NCBI RefSeq assembly: GCF_001422885.1
Contig: NZ_LMMZ01000001.1
Coordinates: forward strand, 624,565 to 688,564
Source: Methylobacterium sp. Leaf104
GTDB taxonomy: Bacteria; Pseudomonadota; Alphaproteobacteria; Rhizobiales; Beijerinckiaceae
Length of the DNA: 64,000 nt
Reading direction: 5' to 3'
Each line of letters starts with the position of its first letter. The stretch's first letter is position 1. Under the pieces are notes generated by a model. That model saw only the letters and a program-made list of their open reading frames with translations. It ran no database searches and was not told the DNA's origin. A program made the translations under genes and the position numbers. Of the stretch, positions 1-11,408 are shown piece after piece.

Positions 1-288
1 GGCTGCATTGGAGAGCGTCTGGCTGCGGCGCAGCATCTCGCGGCCGAAATACAGGCCGATCCAGGCCAGGGTCATCACCACCGGCATCGCGAACAGGAAG
101 GACCAGGTGCTCTCGACCCGGTCGAGGCCCGTCGCGGGGTCGATCAGCGCCCGGATGTTGCGGACCCACGGGGCGTAGCAGGCCGAGGTCAGCGCGGTCA
201 TCCACGCGAGGCTCACGGCCACGCCGAGATGGAACGTGAAGAGGCGATGCAGGCGCGAGAAGTCGTCGCGCGCGTCGTCGAACGTCAT
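1..288 (-). CDS. Small membrane protein, 3' end cut by window edge
   Basis: The reading frame opens at an ATG whose complement is at 286-288 and runs open to the window edge, giving 96 residues. It begins MTFDDARDDFSRLHRL and has two hydrophobic stretches, roughly residues 17-38 (a segment ending near CYAPWV) and 63-82 (FLFAMPVVMTLAWIGLYFG), so a protein with at least two membrane helices is likely. I do not recognise a family. It lies downstream of carA on the same strand, separated by 212 bp that hold hairpins, so it may be a separate transcript. The C-terminus is not visible. Confidence 0.6.
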   Translation of the reverse strand, partial: MTFDDARDDFSRLHRLFTFHLGVAVSLAWMTALTSACYAPWVRNIRALIDPATGLDRVESTWSFLFAMPVVMTLAWIGLYFGREMLRRSQTLSNAA

Positions 289-375
289 GTGGAAAATCCC
301 CGGCAAGCGTCGGAATCGACCCGGCGACGATCTTCGAACGCCGTCCTTAGCGGGCCGTTAACGATGCCGGGATGC

Positions 376-395
376 TCCGGAATGCCGGATTTTTT
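376..395 (+). terminator. Terminator-like hairpin reading on the plus strand
   Basis: TCCGG (376-380), loop AATG, CCGGA (385-389), then six T (390-395). The stem is only five pairs. The T-run is on the plus strand, but both flanking genes are on the minus strand, so it does not serve carA. It could end antisense or small-RNA transcription, or be chance. Confidence 0.3.
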
Positions 396-436
396 GTGAC
401 GGAGCGGGAACCTTTTCGCGGTTCGCATCGCAGGCG

Positions 437-492
437 TGCAGGGCAGCCCTGCAGGCGCCGCGGCGGCCGGGCGGGTGTCGCCCCGTCCGGCC
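437..492. terminator. Two hairpins downstream of carA
   Basis: TGCAGGG (437-443) pairs with CCCTGCA (447-453). GGCCGGGCGGG (465-475) pairs with CCCGTCCGGCC (482-492) with one G-T pair. Both lie just past the carA stop. There is no T-run on the minus strand, so if they end carA transcription they do so inefficiently or with Rho. Confidence 0.35.
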
Positions 493-500
493 GCGATGGA

Positions 501-1742
501 TCAGTCGGCCGTGGTGACCAGGGTCTCGGGCTTGCCGGCCTTCATCAGGGCGACGAAGCGCTCGAACAGGTAGTGGCTGTCGCGCGGCCCGGGCGAGGCC
601 TCCGGGTGATGCTGCACCGAGAAGGCCGGGCGGTCCGTGAGGGTGAGGCCGCAATTCGAGCCGTCGAACAGCGAGACATGCGTCTCGAGCGCGGTCTCGG
701 GCAGGCTCGCCGGGTCGACCGCGAAGCCATGGTTCATCGAGACGATCTCGACCTTGCCGGTGGTCTTGTCCTTCACCGGATGGTTCGCGCCGTGGTGGCC
801 CTGCGCCATCTTCACGGTGCGGCCGCCCAGTGCCAGGCCCATGAGCTGGTGGCCGAGGCAGATGCCGAAGGTCGGCACCTTCTCGTCCAGCAGCGCCCGG
901 ATCACCGGGACCGCGTATTCGCCGGTGGCCGCCGGGTCGCCGGGGCCGTTCGACAGGAACACGCCGTCCGGCTTCATCGCCATGATTTCGTCGGCCGTCG
1001 TCGTGGCGGGCACCACCGTGACGTCGCAGCCGGCCTCGGCCAGCAGGCGCAGGATGTTGCGCTTCACGCCGTAGTCGATCGCCACCACCTTGAGGCCGGT
1101 GCCGGGCTTGCGGTCGCCGTACCCGGTCTTCACGCCCCAGGTGGTCTGCGACCATTCCGAGCGCGCGCGGCTGGTCACCGGCGGCACGAGGTCGAGGCCC
1201 TCCATCGGCGCGAGCGCCGCGGCGCGGGCCTTCAGGGCCTCGCGGTCGAAGCGCCCCTCCGGATCGTTGGCGATGACCGCGTTCGGCATGCCGTGGTCAC
1301 GGATCAGCGCGGTCAGCGCCCGGGTGTCGACCCCGGTGATTCCGACGATGCCCCGGGCCTTGAGCCAGGAATCGAGGTGGCTCGACGAGCGCCAGTTCGA
1401 CGGGTTGGTGACGGCGGACGCGATCACGGTGCCGCGCACCCCGGAGGCCGGCGCCGCGTCGAGGCTCTCGAGGTCCTCGTCGTTGGTGCCGGTATTGCCG
1501 ATATGCGGAAAGGTGAAGGTCACGATCTGGCCGGCATAGGACGGGTCGGTCAGGATCTCCTGGTAGCCGGTCATCGCGGTGTTGAAGCAGACCTCGCCGT
1601 CGGCGATTCCGGTCTGGCCGATGCCGAATCCCTCCAGCACGGTCCCGTCCGCCAGGACCAGGAGGGCGGTGGCCAGGGGCTCGGCCCAGGGAGCGGGGGG
1701 CGCGGGCACAGCAGGCGTGTGGACGCCTTCATCTTGCAGCAT
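501..1742 (-). CDS. carA: Carbamoyl-phosphate synthase small subunit CarA
   Basis: Glutamine amidotransferase subunit that hydrolyses glutamine and channels ammonia to CarB for carbamoyl phosphate, feeding pyrimidine and arginine synthesis. With the ATG at 1742 (MLQDEG) it is 413 residues. The N-terminal CarA domain (about residues 22-200) is followed by a class I GATase domain with nucleophile Cys295 in GICLGHQ and the His379/Glu381 pair in HHPE. An in-frame ATG at 1820 would add 26 Arg-rich residues atypical of the family, so I prefer 1742. carB is not in the window. It is divergent from yqeY across about 210 bp. Confidence 0.96.
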   Translation of the reverse strand: MLQDEGVHTPAVPAPPAPWAEPLATALLVLADGTVLEGFGIGQTGIADGEVCFNTAMTGYQEILTDPSYAGQIVTFTFPHIGNTGTNDEDLESLDAAPASGVRGTVIASAVTNPSNWRSSSHLDSWLKARGIVGITGVDTRALTALIRDHGMPNAVIANDPEGRFDREALKARAAALAPMEGLDLVPPVTSRARSEWSQTTWGVKTGYGDRKPGTGLKVVAIDYGVKRNILRLLAEAGCDVTVVPATTTADEIMAMKPDGVFLSNGPGDPAATGEYAVPVIRALLDEKVPTFGICLGHQLMGLALGGRTVKMAQGHHGANHPVKDKTTGKVEIVSMNHGFAVDPASLPETALETHVSLFDGSNCGLTLTDRPAFSVQHHPEASPGPRDSHYLFERFVALMKAGKPETLVTTAD

Positions 1743-1951
1743 CGGCGTGATCTCGCTTATGTCCGGCCGATCCCGGCGCCGTGAGCGGCGCGTGCGGGCG
1801 GCTTGTCGTGCGGCGCTCATAGCGAGCGTGCCGCGTTAGGGTCAATGTGGCCCTGGCGTCGGCGCGTCTCAAGAACCCCGGTTCGCGCAGCAATTCGCAG
1901 ACCACGCCATCGATCCGCCGTCCGGGGTCCCGCTTTTTCAGGAGTCACACG

Positions 1952-2413
1952 ATGCTGCGCGCCCGTCTCACCACCGAGATGAAGGAAGCCATGAAGGCCG
2001 GCGACAAGGCGAAGCTCGCCACCGTCCGGATGATCCAGGCCGCCCTGAAGGACAAGGACATCGAGGCGCGCGGCCTCGGCAAGGAGCCGGCCTCCGAGGA
2101 AGAGATCCTCGCGCTCCTCCAGAAGATGATCAAGCAGCGCAACGAATCGGCCGCGGTCTACGACCAGGGCGGGCGGCCCGAGCTCGCCGAGAACGAGCGC
2201 AACGAGGTCGCGATCATCGCGGGCTTCCTGCCCCAACAGATGGACGAGGCCGAGACCCGGGCGGCGATCGACAAGGCCGTGGCCGAGGTGGGGGCCGCCG
2301 GCCCCAAGGACATGGGCAAGGTCATCGCCGCCCTGAAGGGCGCCTATGCCGGCCGCATGGACTTCGCCAAGGCGAGCGGCCTCGTGAAGGAGGCGCTGAA
2401 CGCCAAGGCGTGA
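1952..2413 (+). CDS. yqeY: GatB/YqeY domain protein
   Basis: A 153-residue all-helical YqeY protein, related to the tail domain of the GatB amidotransferase subunit. The family may bind tRNA-like ligands, but its function is not established. The start MLRARLTTEMKEAMK is supported by AGGAG at 1940-1944. Typical family features are the KLATVRMIQAALKDKDIEARG segment early and the GKVIAALKGAYAGRMDF segment near the C-terminus. It sits just before dnaG, a common neighbourhood for yqeY in proteobacteria. An upstream in-frame ATG at 1847 has no good ribosome site and is probably not used. Confidence 0.92.
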   Translation: MLRARLTTEMKEAMKAGDKAKLATVRMIQAALKDKDIEARGLGKEPASEEEILALLQKMIKQRNESAAVYDQGGRPELAENERNEVAIIAGFLPQQMDEAETRAAIDKAVAEVGAAGPKDMGKVIAALKGAYAGRMDFAKASGLVKEALNAKA

Positions 2414-2499
2414 GGGCGTCCCGGCGCCGCGCGTCGGCGTTGGGGACTCTTTAAGCCGGGTCCGCTAGTATCGGCGGCCGCAGAGGTCCGGTTCTTGCC

Positions 2500-4416
2500 G
2501 TGCGTTACCCGCCCCACATCCTCGAAGAGATCCGTGCGCGCCTGCCCGCATCCGACATCGTGGGGCGGCGCGTCCGGCTGAAGAAAGCGGGCCGCGAGTG
2601 GCGCGGCCTGTCGCCGTTCAATGCCGAGAAGTCGCCGTCGTTCTACGTGAACGACCAGAAGCAGTTCTATCACTGCTTCTCCTCCGGCAAGCACGGCGAC
2701 GTCTTCACCTTCCTGATGGAGACCGAGGGCCTGAGCTTCCCCGAGGCGGTGGAGCGCCTGGCGGCGGAAGCCGGCGTGACCCTGCCGGCGCCGAGCGCCG
2801 ATGCCCGCGAGCAGGAGACCAAGCGTGCCGGCGCCTTCGAGGTCATGGAGATGGCCGCGGCTTTCTTCGAGGAGCAGCTGCGCGGCCGCGCCGGCACCGA
2901 AGCGCGTGCCTATCTCGACCGGCGCCAGCTCGGGCCGGAGATCCGGAGCCGCTTTCGCCTCGGCTATGCGCCGGGCGACCGCTATGCCCTGCGCGACCAT
3001 CTCGCCGCCAAGGATGTCGACCGGGACCTGATGATCGAGCTCGGCCTGCTCGTGGCCGGCGAGGACATCCGCGTGCCCTACGACAAGTTCCGCGACCGGG
3101 TGATGTTTCCGATCGCCGATTCGCGCGGGCGCGTCATCGCCTTCGGCGGCCGGGCGATGCAGAAGGACGCCAAGGCGAAGTACATGAATTCGCCGGAGAC
3201 GCCGCTCTTCCACAAGGGCCAGCTGCTCTACAACCTGCACCAGGCCCGCAAGCCCGCCCATGACCGCGGCGTGATCATCGCCGTCGAGGGCTACGTCGAC
3301 GTCATCGCCATGACCCTGGCCGGCCATCCCAACGCGGTGGCGGGCCTCGGCACGGCGCTCACCGAGGAGCAGATCGGCCTGCTGTGGCGCAATGCCGACG
3401 AGCCGATCCTCTGCTTCGACGGCGACGGGGCCGGCCAGCGGGCTGCCTTCAAGGCCCTCGACGTCGCGCTGCCCGGCCTGACGCCGGGCAAGTCCCTGCG
3501 CTTCGCCATGCTGCCCGAGGGGCAGGATCCCGACGATCTCCTGCGCGCCGAGGGCAAGTCGGCCATCGATCGGGTGCTCGATGCGGCCCGCCCCCTGGTC
3601 GAGGTGCTGTGGTCGCGCGCCACCGACGGCGCTTCCCTCGATACCCCCGAACGGCGGGCCGGCCTCGCCAAGTCGCTCCGCGAGATGGTCGCCTCCATCC
3701 GCGACGAGACCGTGCGGGGGTTCTACCGCGACGAGATCGAGGGGCGCCTGCGCGCCCTGTCGCCCCAGGCCGCCTCCGGACGCCGCGGCCCCTGGGAGCC
3801 GCGGACGGGCGCGGCGCGGCCTGCCTTCCAGCGCACGCCCCGGCCCGGTGATCCGCCGCCCTCGCCGACTTTCCACGGCCGGGCTAGCAATAATCTGGCG
3901 CAGTCTGCCGGCTTCAACGGGGCTCAATCGATTAGGGAAGGCATGATCGTTGGCGCGCTCCTCACACATCCATCCCTACTGGACGAATGGGCTGAGCAGT
4001 TTTCCGAACTCGATTTTGAAAATGAAGATGCTCGATCAATCCAGACTTTTCTGCTCGATGCTGTGTCTGAAGCCACGCATTTAGATCCCGAAGTTTTGGA
4101 AAGCCGTCTGCAGCGCGCGAAACTGGAGCACGCTGCTGAGCGCGTTCGAGCGCTGGGTCGAAGGAAAGATCCGAAAGCACTTGACGCGCATGCCGATCCT
4201 GTGCGTCTCGAAGACGCATTGCGTCAGGCCGTGATCTTGCACCGCAAGTCTGGAGCGCTAAATAGCGAACTCCGCTTGGCTGAGCGGGCCCTGGTCGAGG
4301 ACGAGACGGAGGCGAACTTCGCTTGGCTGTGCGACGTGAAGGCCCGTATGGCCGTCATCGCTGGTGCGGAGGCGGACGAGGTGGTGCCGGATGCGGATGA
4401 GGCATCGGCACCCTGA
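2500..4416 (+). CDS. dnaG: DNA primase DnaG with degenerate zinc site
   Basis: Makes RNA primers for Okazaki fragments at the replication fork. It is 638 residues from a GTG start, with AGAGG about 13 nt upstream. N-terminal CHC2-like domain (1-100), TOPRIM catalytic core (about 255-345, with the acidic VEGYVDVIAM and CFDGDGAGQRAAF motifs), and a C-terminal helicase-binding domain (from about 465). The zinc ligands of the E. coli protein (Cys, His, Cys, Cys) correspond here to Ser38, Asn41, Cys59 and Ser62, so three of four are missing. From about 3880 to 4300 the codons turn AT-ending (TTA, CTA, ATT, ACA), unlike the rest of the gene. rpoD follows 200 bp downstream. Confidence 0.96.
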   Translation: MRYPPHILEEIRARLPASDIVGRRVRLKKAGREWRGLSPFNAEKSPSFYVNDQKQFYHCFSSGKHGDVFTFLMETEGLSFPEAVERLAAEAGVTLPAPSADAREQETKRAGAFEVMEMAAAFFEEQLRGRAGTEARAYLDRRQLGPEIRSRFRLGYAPGDRYALRDHLAAKDVDRDLMIELGLLVAGEDIRVPYDKFRDRVMFPIADSRGRVIAFGGRAMQKDAKAKYMNSPETPLFHKGQLLYNLHQARKPAHDRGVIIAVEGYVDVIAMTLAGHPNAVAGLGTALTEEQIGLLWRNADEPILCFDGDGAGQRAAFKALDVALPGLTPGKSLRFAMLPEGQDPDDLLRAEGKSAIDRVLDAARPLVEVLWSRATDGASLDTPERRAGLAKSLREMVASIRDETVRGFYRDEIEGRLRALSPQAASGRRGPWEPRTGAARPAFQRTPRPGDPPPSPTFHGRASNNLAQSAGFNGAQSIREGMIVGALLTHPSLLDEWAEQFSELDFENEDARSIQTFLLDAVSEATHLDPEVLESRLQRAKLEHAAERVRALGRRKDPKALDAHADPVRLEDALRQAVILHRKSGALNSELRLAERALVEDETEANFAWLCDVKARMAVIAGAEADEVVPDADEASAP

Positions 4417-4616
4417 AACGTGCGCCGCGAACGAATTCGGTCGCCTCTGGCGGCTCATGGTTAACAATCGGTCAAGCGTCTCGCTTGCATACCGGGATCT
4501 GACATCGACGCGGCTGTCGCTTCGGCGGTCCGCACATCACATGCATTTCAGCGTCGACGACGCGGAGTGAGCGACACGCTCCCGCGCGGCGCGGACACGA
4601 CAACCATAGGCGGACC

Positions 4617-6611
<1,995 letters not shown>

Positions 6612-6924
6612 GGTATCCGATCGCGCCGGCTCGGCCCGGTGCCCCGATCTTTCGAAGGAGCCGGCTCCCCTCGGGGCCGGCTCTTTCCTTTCGATGATGG
6701 GGCACGGTACCGACACAGGAACGAGACAGCATCCGGCGCTGCGCGGGCAACGGGTCTGTCACCGGAGACCAGTCGTCGACGCGCCGGGCGAAGCCCGTGT
6801 CGCCAGTTTGGCGTCGATGTTCGACGTCTGGTCTGCGCGGTTGAAGCGCTCACGCCCGCACGATACTCACAAAACCCGAACGGTCGCCGTTGCCGGACGC
6901 CGCTGCCCAACCCACCTTGGCCAT
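6612..6924. other. Gap between rpoD and the cyclase gene
   Basis: Apart from the rpoD terminator this 313-bp stretch has no convincing gene. The cyclase frame stays open up to an ATG at 6694, but the extra 77 residues are Arg/His-rich and look like translated non-coding DNA. A promoter for the cyclase should lie here; I could not pick out convincing -35/-10 boxes. Confidence 0.5.
6658..6690 (+). terminator. Intrinsic terminator of rpoD
   Basis: GAGCCGGC (6658-6665) and GCCGGCTC (6676-6683) form a perfect 8-bp GC-rich stem with a 10-nt loop, followed by TTTCCTTTC. It lies 46 bp after the rpoD stop. Confidence 0.85.
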
Positions 6925-8172
6925 ATGCTCGATCGAGGCCCGCCCCAGCCTTCCCCCACCGCCGAAGCCGATGGCTCGGAGGCGGCCGATGTCCCGTTCG
7001 GCGCGCTTCAGGCGTGCGTGGCCCTGCGCGACTGGCTGCTGAGCGAGGGCGCCCGGATGCCGAAGGCCGAGGAGCTGCTCTCCGGCCTCGCCGAGCGTCT
7101 GATCCGGCTCGATGTGCCGGTCGATCGGGCCACCACCGCGATCGATGCCCTGCATTCCGAGTATTCCGGCGTCGGCCGGTTCTGGACCCGCGAGGCGGGC
7201 TCCTCCGTGCGCCTGTTCCCGCACGGGGAAGCTTCCGACAAGGCCTACCGCGAAAGTCCGTTCTTTCGCGTCCACGAGACCGGCGAGTGGCTGATCCTCG
7301 ACCTCGCCGAGACGCCGGACGATGCCTTCGCGGTGATCCCCGACCTGAAGGCGGAGGGCTACCGGTACTACATCGTCGCGCCGCTGTTCTTCACCAACGG
7401 GACCCGCAACGGGATCTCGTTCGCCACCCGGTCCGAACTCGGTTTTCGCGACGAGGACGTGGCGATCCTGCGCTTCATCATGCCGACGCTGGCCGCCGTC
7501 ATGGAGATGCGCAGCGTCAACAAGCAGCTGGATCACGTCCTGCGGATCTATGTCGGGGACGAGCCGCACAAGGCGATCCTCGGCGGCTCCATCCGGCGCG
7601 GGCACGTCCAGCGCATCCGCTCGGCGATCCTGTTCGCGGACATGCGCGACTACACCCGCATCTCCGCCGACATGACGCCGGAGGAGGCGGTCGACCTCCT
7701 GAACATCTTCTTCGACTGCTTGGTGCCGGCCATCGAGCGCGAGGGCGGCGAGGTCCTGAAATATCTCGGCGATGGCCTGCTGGCGATCTTTCGCGAGCCT
7801 GGGGACGACCTCGGCGGCGCCGCGAAAGGGGCACTCACGGCCTCGCAGAGTGCCATGGCGGCGCTGGCCGAGGCCAACGCGCTCGGCCGGTTCGCCAATC
7901 CGGTCGCGGCCGGCATCGCCCTGCATCACGGCGAGGCCGCCTACGGCAATGTGGGTTCGGGCGCGCGCCTCGACTTCACCGTGATCGGGCGTGACGTGAA
8001 CCTCGCCAGCCGCGTCGCCCGCCTGAACCGGACTTTGGGCGAGCCCATCCTGATGACGAAGCCCTTCGTCGACTTCCTCTGGGACATGCCGGAACCCCTG
8101 GGCGAACACGCCCTCGACGGTTTCGCCGAACCGATGGGCGTCTATCGTCCCGTGCGTCCACCGGCCTCGTGA
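6925..8172 (+). CDS. Class III adenylate/guanylate cyclase
   Basis: Predicted soluble nucleotide cyclase, 415 residues from the ATG at 6925 (MLDRGPP). The N-terminal 200 residues contain a conserved alphaproteobacterial module without membrane segments, possibly sensory (GAF-like; inferred). The C-terminal cyclase domain shows metal-binding Asp residues in SAILFADMRDYT and in LKYLGDGLLAIF, plus the late FTVIGRDVNLASRVARL motif. The product is probably cAMP, but substrate choice cannot be settled by eye. The gene stands alone between the rpoD terminator and the thiamine riboswitch. An in-frame upstream ATG at 6694 exists but its extension does not look coding. Confidence 0.88.
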   Translation: MLDRGPPQPSPTAEADGSEAADVPFGALQACVALRDWLLSEGARMPKAEELLSGLAERLIRLDVPVDRATTAIDALHSEYSGVGRFWTREAGSSVRLFPHGEASDKAYRESPFFRVHETGEWLILDLAETPDDAFAVIPDLKAEGYRYYIVAPLFFTNGTRNGISFATRSELGFRDEDVAILRFIMPTLAAVMEMRSVNKQLDHVLRIYVGDEPHKAILGGSIRRGHVQRIRSAILFADMRDYTRISADMTPEEAVDLLNIFFDCLVPAIEREGGEVLKYLGDGLLAIFREPGDDLGGAAKGALTASQSAMAALAEANALGRFANPVAAGIALHHGEAAYGNVGSGARLDFTVIGRDVNLASRVARLNRTLGEPILMTKPFVDFLWDMPEPLGEHALDGFAEPMGVYRPVRPPAS

Positions 8173-8239
8173 ATCGCAGGCGGGCCGAAGCGCCTGTGGG
8201 GATTGACCCCGGCGCACGGACGGCCCACATCAAGGGCGT

Positions 8240-8347
8240 TCCAGGGAGATCCCCGGCAAGGGGCTGAGAAACCGATGGCCGTCCGTTCGCGGATGGCGGC
8301 GCGGAAATCCTTCGAACCTGACCCGGTTCATACCGGCGTAGGGATTG
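8240..8347 (+). promoter_or_regulatory. TPP riboswitch (THI element)
   Basis: The diagnostic conserved pieces are present in order: CCAGGGAG near 8241, GGGGCTGAGA at 8260-8269, then after a variable stem GAACCTGACCCGG around 8314-8326 and ACCGGCGTAGGGATTGG at 8332-8348. This matches the thiamine pyrophosphate aptamer. It sits about 90 nt upstream of thiO and should lower thiO-thiS-thiG-thiE expression when TPP is high. The gap between aptamer and start codon has room for a start-site-masking platform; I see no T-run terminator there. Confidence 0.93.
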
Positions 8348-8437
8348 GACCGCGGGTTTCTCCACGAGCCCGGCACGCTTCACCGCTCGAAGCTGCAGCC
8401 CACCAATCTCGACGCTGTAGCGGAGATTGCGTTGGAC

Positions 8438-9643
8438 GTGACCCCGAACTCCTTCCTCAACCTGCGACGGACGCACGGTGCCGCGCCGCCGGCCGCCACG
8501 GTCCCGGCACGCAGCGACGTGGTCGTGGTCGGCGCCGGCCTGATCGGCTTGTCCGCCGCCTGGCGCCTGGCGCAGGGCGGGCTCTCCGTGACCGTCCTGG
8601 AGCGCGACATCGTCGGCGCCGGGGCGAGCCTTGCCGCCACCGGCATGCTGGCTCCCGCCGCCGAGCACGAACCCGGCTCGGACCCGTTGCTGCCCCTGGC
8701 GCTGGAGAGCCTGTCGCGCTGGCCGGGTTTTCGCGATGCGCTCGAGCAAGCGGCGGGTCTCGACATCGACTACCGGGAGGAGGGCACCCTGGTGCTCGCC
8801 ATCGGCCGCGACGAGGTCGAGCGCCTGCGCTTCCGCTATGACCTCCAGAAGCGCTCCGGCCTCGACGCGCGCTGGCTGACAGGCCCCGAAGTCCGGACCC
8901 GCGAGCCGCGCCTGCGCCCGGCCGTCACCGCCGGCCTGTTCTGCCCGCACGACCATCAGGTCGATCCGAGCCGGGTGATGGCCGCCCTCGTGCGCGCCTG
9001 CCTCGCCGCCGGCGTCGCCATCGTCGAGGGCTGCGCGGTGGAGGCCCTCGACTGGACCGCCGGCCGGGTCACCGGCGTGCGCACGGGCCAGGGGCTGACC
9101 CGGGCCGACACCGTCGTGCTCGCCTCCGGCGCCTGGAGCGGGGAGGCGGGCCTCCTGCCCGACCATCTCGCCCTGCCGGTCCGCCCCTTGCGCGGACAGT
9201 CCCTCGCCCTGCGGACCACCGCCCGCACCGGCACCCTCGCCCATATGGTCTGGACCGAACAGGTCCACATGGCACCAAAGTCCGACGGGCATCTCATCGT
9301 CGGTGCGACGGTGGAGGATTGCGGATTCGTGCCCGGTGTCACGGCCGGCGGACTCTACGCGTTGCTCGAGGGCGCCCGCCGGGTCCTGCCCGGCATCGAG
9401 GAGATGGCGGTCGAGGCGGTCTGGAGTGGCTTCCGGCCGACCTCCGACGACGATGCGCCGATCATCGACGCCCTGGCGCCGGGCCTCGTCGTGGCCACGG
9501 GCCACCACCGCAACGGCTACCTGCTGGCCCCTGCCACCGCCGACGCCGTGGCCGCACTGGTCGCCGAAGGGGCGCTGCCGGATTACGCGCGCCAGTTCGG
9601 CCGAGCCCGCTTCGCGTCGGCACCGCAGAGGGCCTTCGCATGA
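8438..9643 (+). CDS. thiO: Glycine oxidase ThiO (FAD-dependent)
   Basis: Oxidises glycine to iminoacetate (dehydroglycine) for the thiamine thiazole ring. About 401 residues. The Rossmann FAD-binding motif DVVVVGAGLIGLSAAWRLAQGG starts about 25 residues in, and the C-terminal VATGHHRNGYLLAP segment is typical of DAO-family oxidases. No ATG is available; a GTG at 8438 is chosen, but a TTG at 8432 lies at better spacing (6 nt) from GGAG at 8422-8425. It is the first gene after the TPP riboswitch and overlaps thiS by ATGA, suggesting translational coupling. Confidence 0.93.
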   Translation: MTPNSFLNLRRTHGAAPPAATVPARSDVVVVGAGLIGLSAAWRLAQGGLSVTVLERDIVGAGASLAATGMLAPAAEHEPGSDPLLPLALESLSRWPGFRDALEQAAGLDIDYREEGTLVLAIGRDEVERLRFRYDLQKRSGLDARWLTGPEVRTREPRLRPAVTAGLFCPHDHQVDPSRVMAALVRACLAAGVAIVEGCAVEALDWTAGRVTGVRTGQGLTRADTVVLASGAWSGEAGLLPDHLALPVRPLRGQSLALRTTARTGTLAHMVWTEQVHMAPKSDGHLIVGATVEDCGFVPGVTAGGLYALLEGARRVLPGIEEMAVEAVWSGFRPTSDDDAPIIDALAPGLVVATGHHRNGYLLAPATADAVAALVAEGALPDYARQFGRARFASAPQRAFA

Positions 9644-9852
9644 GGCTCACCGTCAACGGAGAGGCTCGCGAGAGCGCCGCTGCCGACCTCGATGCCCTGT
9701 TCCGCGAAGAGGCCGAGGAGACCGGCATCGACAGCCCGCAGGGCATCGCGATCGCGCTCAACGGCGCCGTGGTCCGCCGCCGCGACTGGGCCGCCACCGC
9801 CCTCAGCGACGGCGACCGTGTCGAGATCGTCCGCGCCATGCAGGGCGGATAG
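9640..9852 (+). CDS. thiS: Sulfur carrier protein ThiS
   Basis: A 70-residue ubiquitin-fold sulfur carrier. It begins MRLTVNGEARE and ends in the essential Gly-Gly, which is adenylated and thiocarboxylated before sulfur is passed to ThiG. The ATG overlaps the thiO stop (ATGA). Length and terminal GG are exactly those of the family. It is too short and frame-buried to be obvious without the motif. Confidence 0.95.
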   Translation: MRLTVNGEARESAAADLDALFREEAEETGIDSPQGIAIALNGAVVRRRDWAATALSDGDRVEIVRAMQGG

Positions 9853-9904
9853 GTGATCGGATGAGACATTTGGCCAGGTGGATGGGATGGCTGGGAGGCC
9901 AGGA

Positions 9905-10690
<786 letters not shown>

Positions 10691-10733
10691 ACCGGCCGGC
10701 GGCCGGCGCGCCCGCTGCCGCCGGCACGCCGCG

Positions 10734-11393
10734 ATGAGCGAGCTGCCGTCGCGGCTACTGGTGGTGACCGACAGGTCCGCGACCGACTCGCCGGACGTCG
10801 CCGCCCGGCTCCTCCACGACACCCTCGCGCGCCTCCTGCGGGCCGGCGCCCGCTGGATCTGGTTTCGCGAGCGGGACCTCGCGCCGGAGGCGCGGCGCGC
10901 GCTGGCCCGTGACGTCGTTCGCCTGGTGAAGGCCGGGGGCGGCGCGCTGACGATCGGCGCCGATGTGGCCCTCGCCGCCGAGCTCGGAGCCGACGGCGTC
11001 CATCTGCCCGGCGGAACGAATGCGGCCGAACTCGCAAAGGCCCGTCGGCGCTTGCCGGACGGCTGGATCGGAGTTTCGGCGCATGCGCCGGACGAGGTCG
11101 CGATGGCGGCGCGTGCCGGTGCAGACTACGCCACCCTCAGCCCCATCTTTCCGACCCCGAGCAAGCCGGGCTACGGTCCGGCCCTCGGGCCGGAAGCGAT
11201 CCGGATCGCGACCGGATTCGGCATGCCGGTGATCGCCCTCGGGGGCATCACGGTCGATCGCGTGGAGGCCTGCCGTTCCGCCGGTGCCGCCGGCGTCGCG
11301 GTGATGGGCGCGCTGATGCGCCCCCCGGATCCGACGGCCGCGGCGCGCGCCTATCTGGCCCGCCTCGCTGCGGGATCCGGCGAGCGGAGATGA
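10734..11393 (+). CDS. thiE: Thiamine phosphate synthase ThiE
   Basis: Joins the pyrimidine (HMP-PP) and thiazole phosphate to make thiamine phosphate. 219 residues from ATG 10734 (MSELPSRLLVVTD). The TIM-barrel signatures include GADGVHLP, SPIFPTPSKPGYGP (pyrophosphate/phosphate loop) and IALGGI. It is the last gene of thiO-S-G-E. The pyrimidine-branch genes thiC and thiD are not in the window. There are 43 bp to thiG and 15 bp to the next gene. Confidence 0.94.
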   Translation: MSELPSRLLVVTDRSATDSPDVAARLLHDTLARLLRAGARWIWFRERDLAPEARRALARDVVRLVKAGGGALTIGADVALAAELGADGVHLPGGTNAAELAKARRRLPDGWIGVSAHAPDEVAMAARAGADYATLSPIFPTPSKPGYGPALGPEAIRIATGFGMPVIALGGITVDRVEACRSAGAAGVAVMGALMRPPDPTAAARAYLARLAAGSGERR

Positions 11394-11408
11394 ACAGGGA
11401 GCCGGCAC

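Noticed and set aside
2600..2700. Frameshift or sequencing error as cause of the missing DnaG zinc ligands
   Set aside because: The surrounding residues align without gaps in a single frame, and the replaced positions are simple Ser and Asn substitutions.
6694..6924. Longer N-terminus of the nucleotide cyclase
   Set aside because: The added 77 residues are Arg/His-rich and start right after the rpoD terminator. The ATG at 6925 fits the conserved part better.
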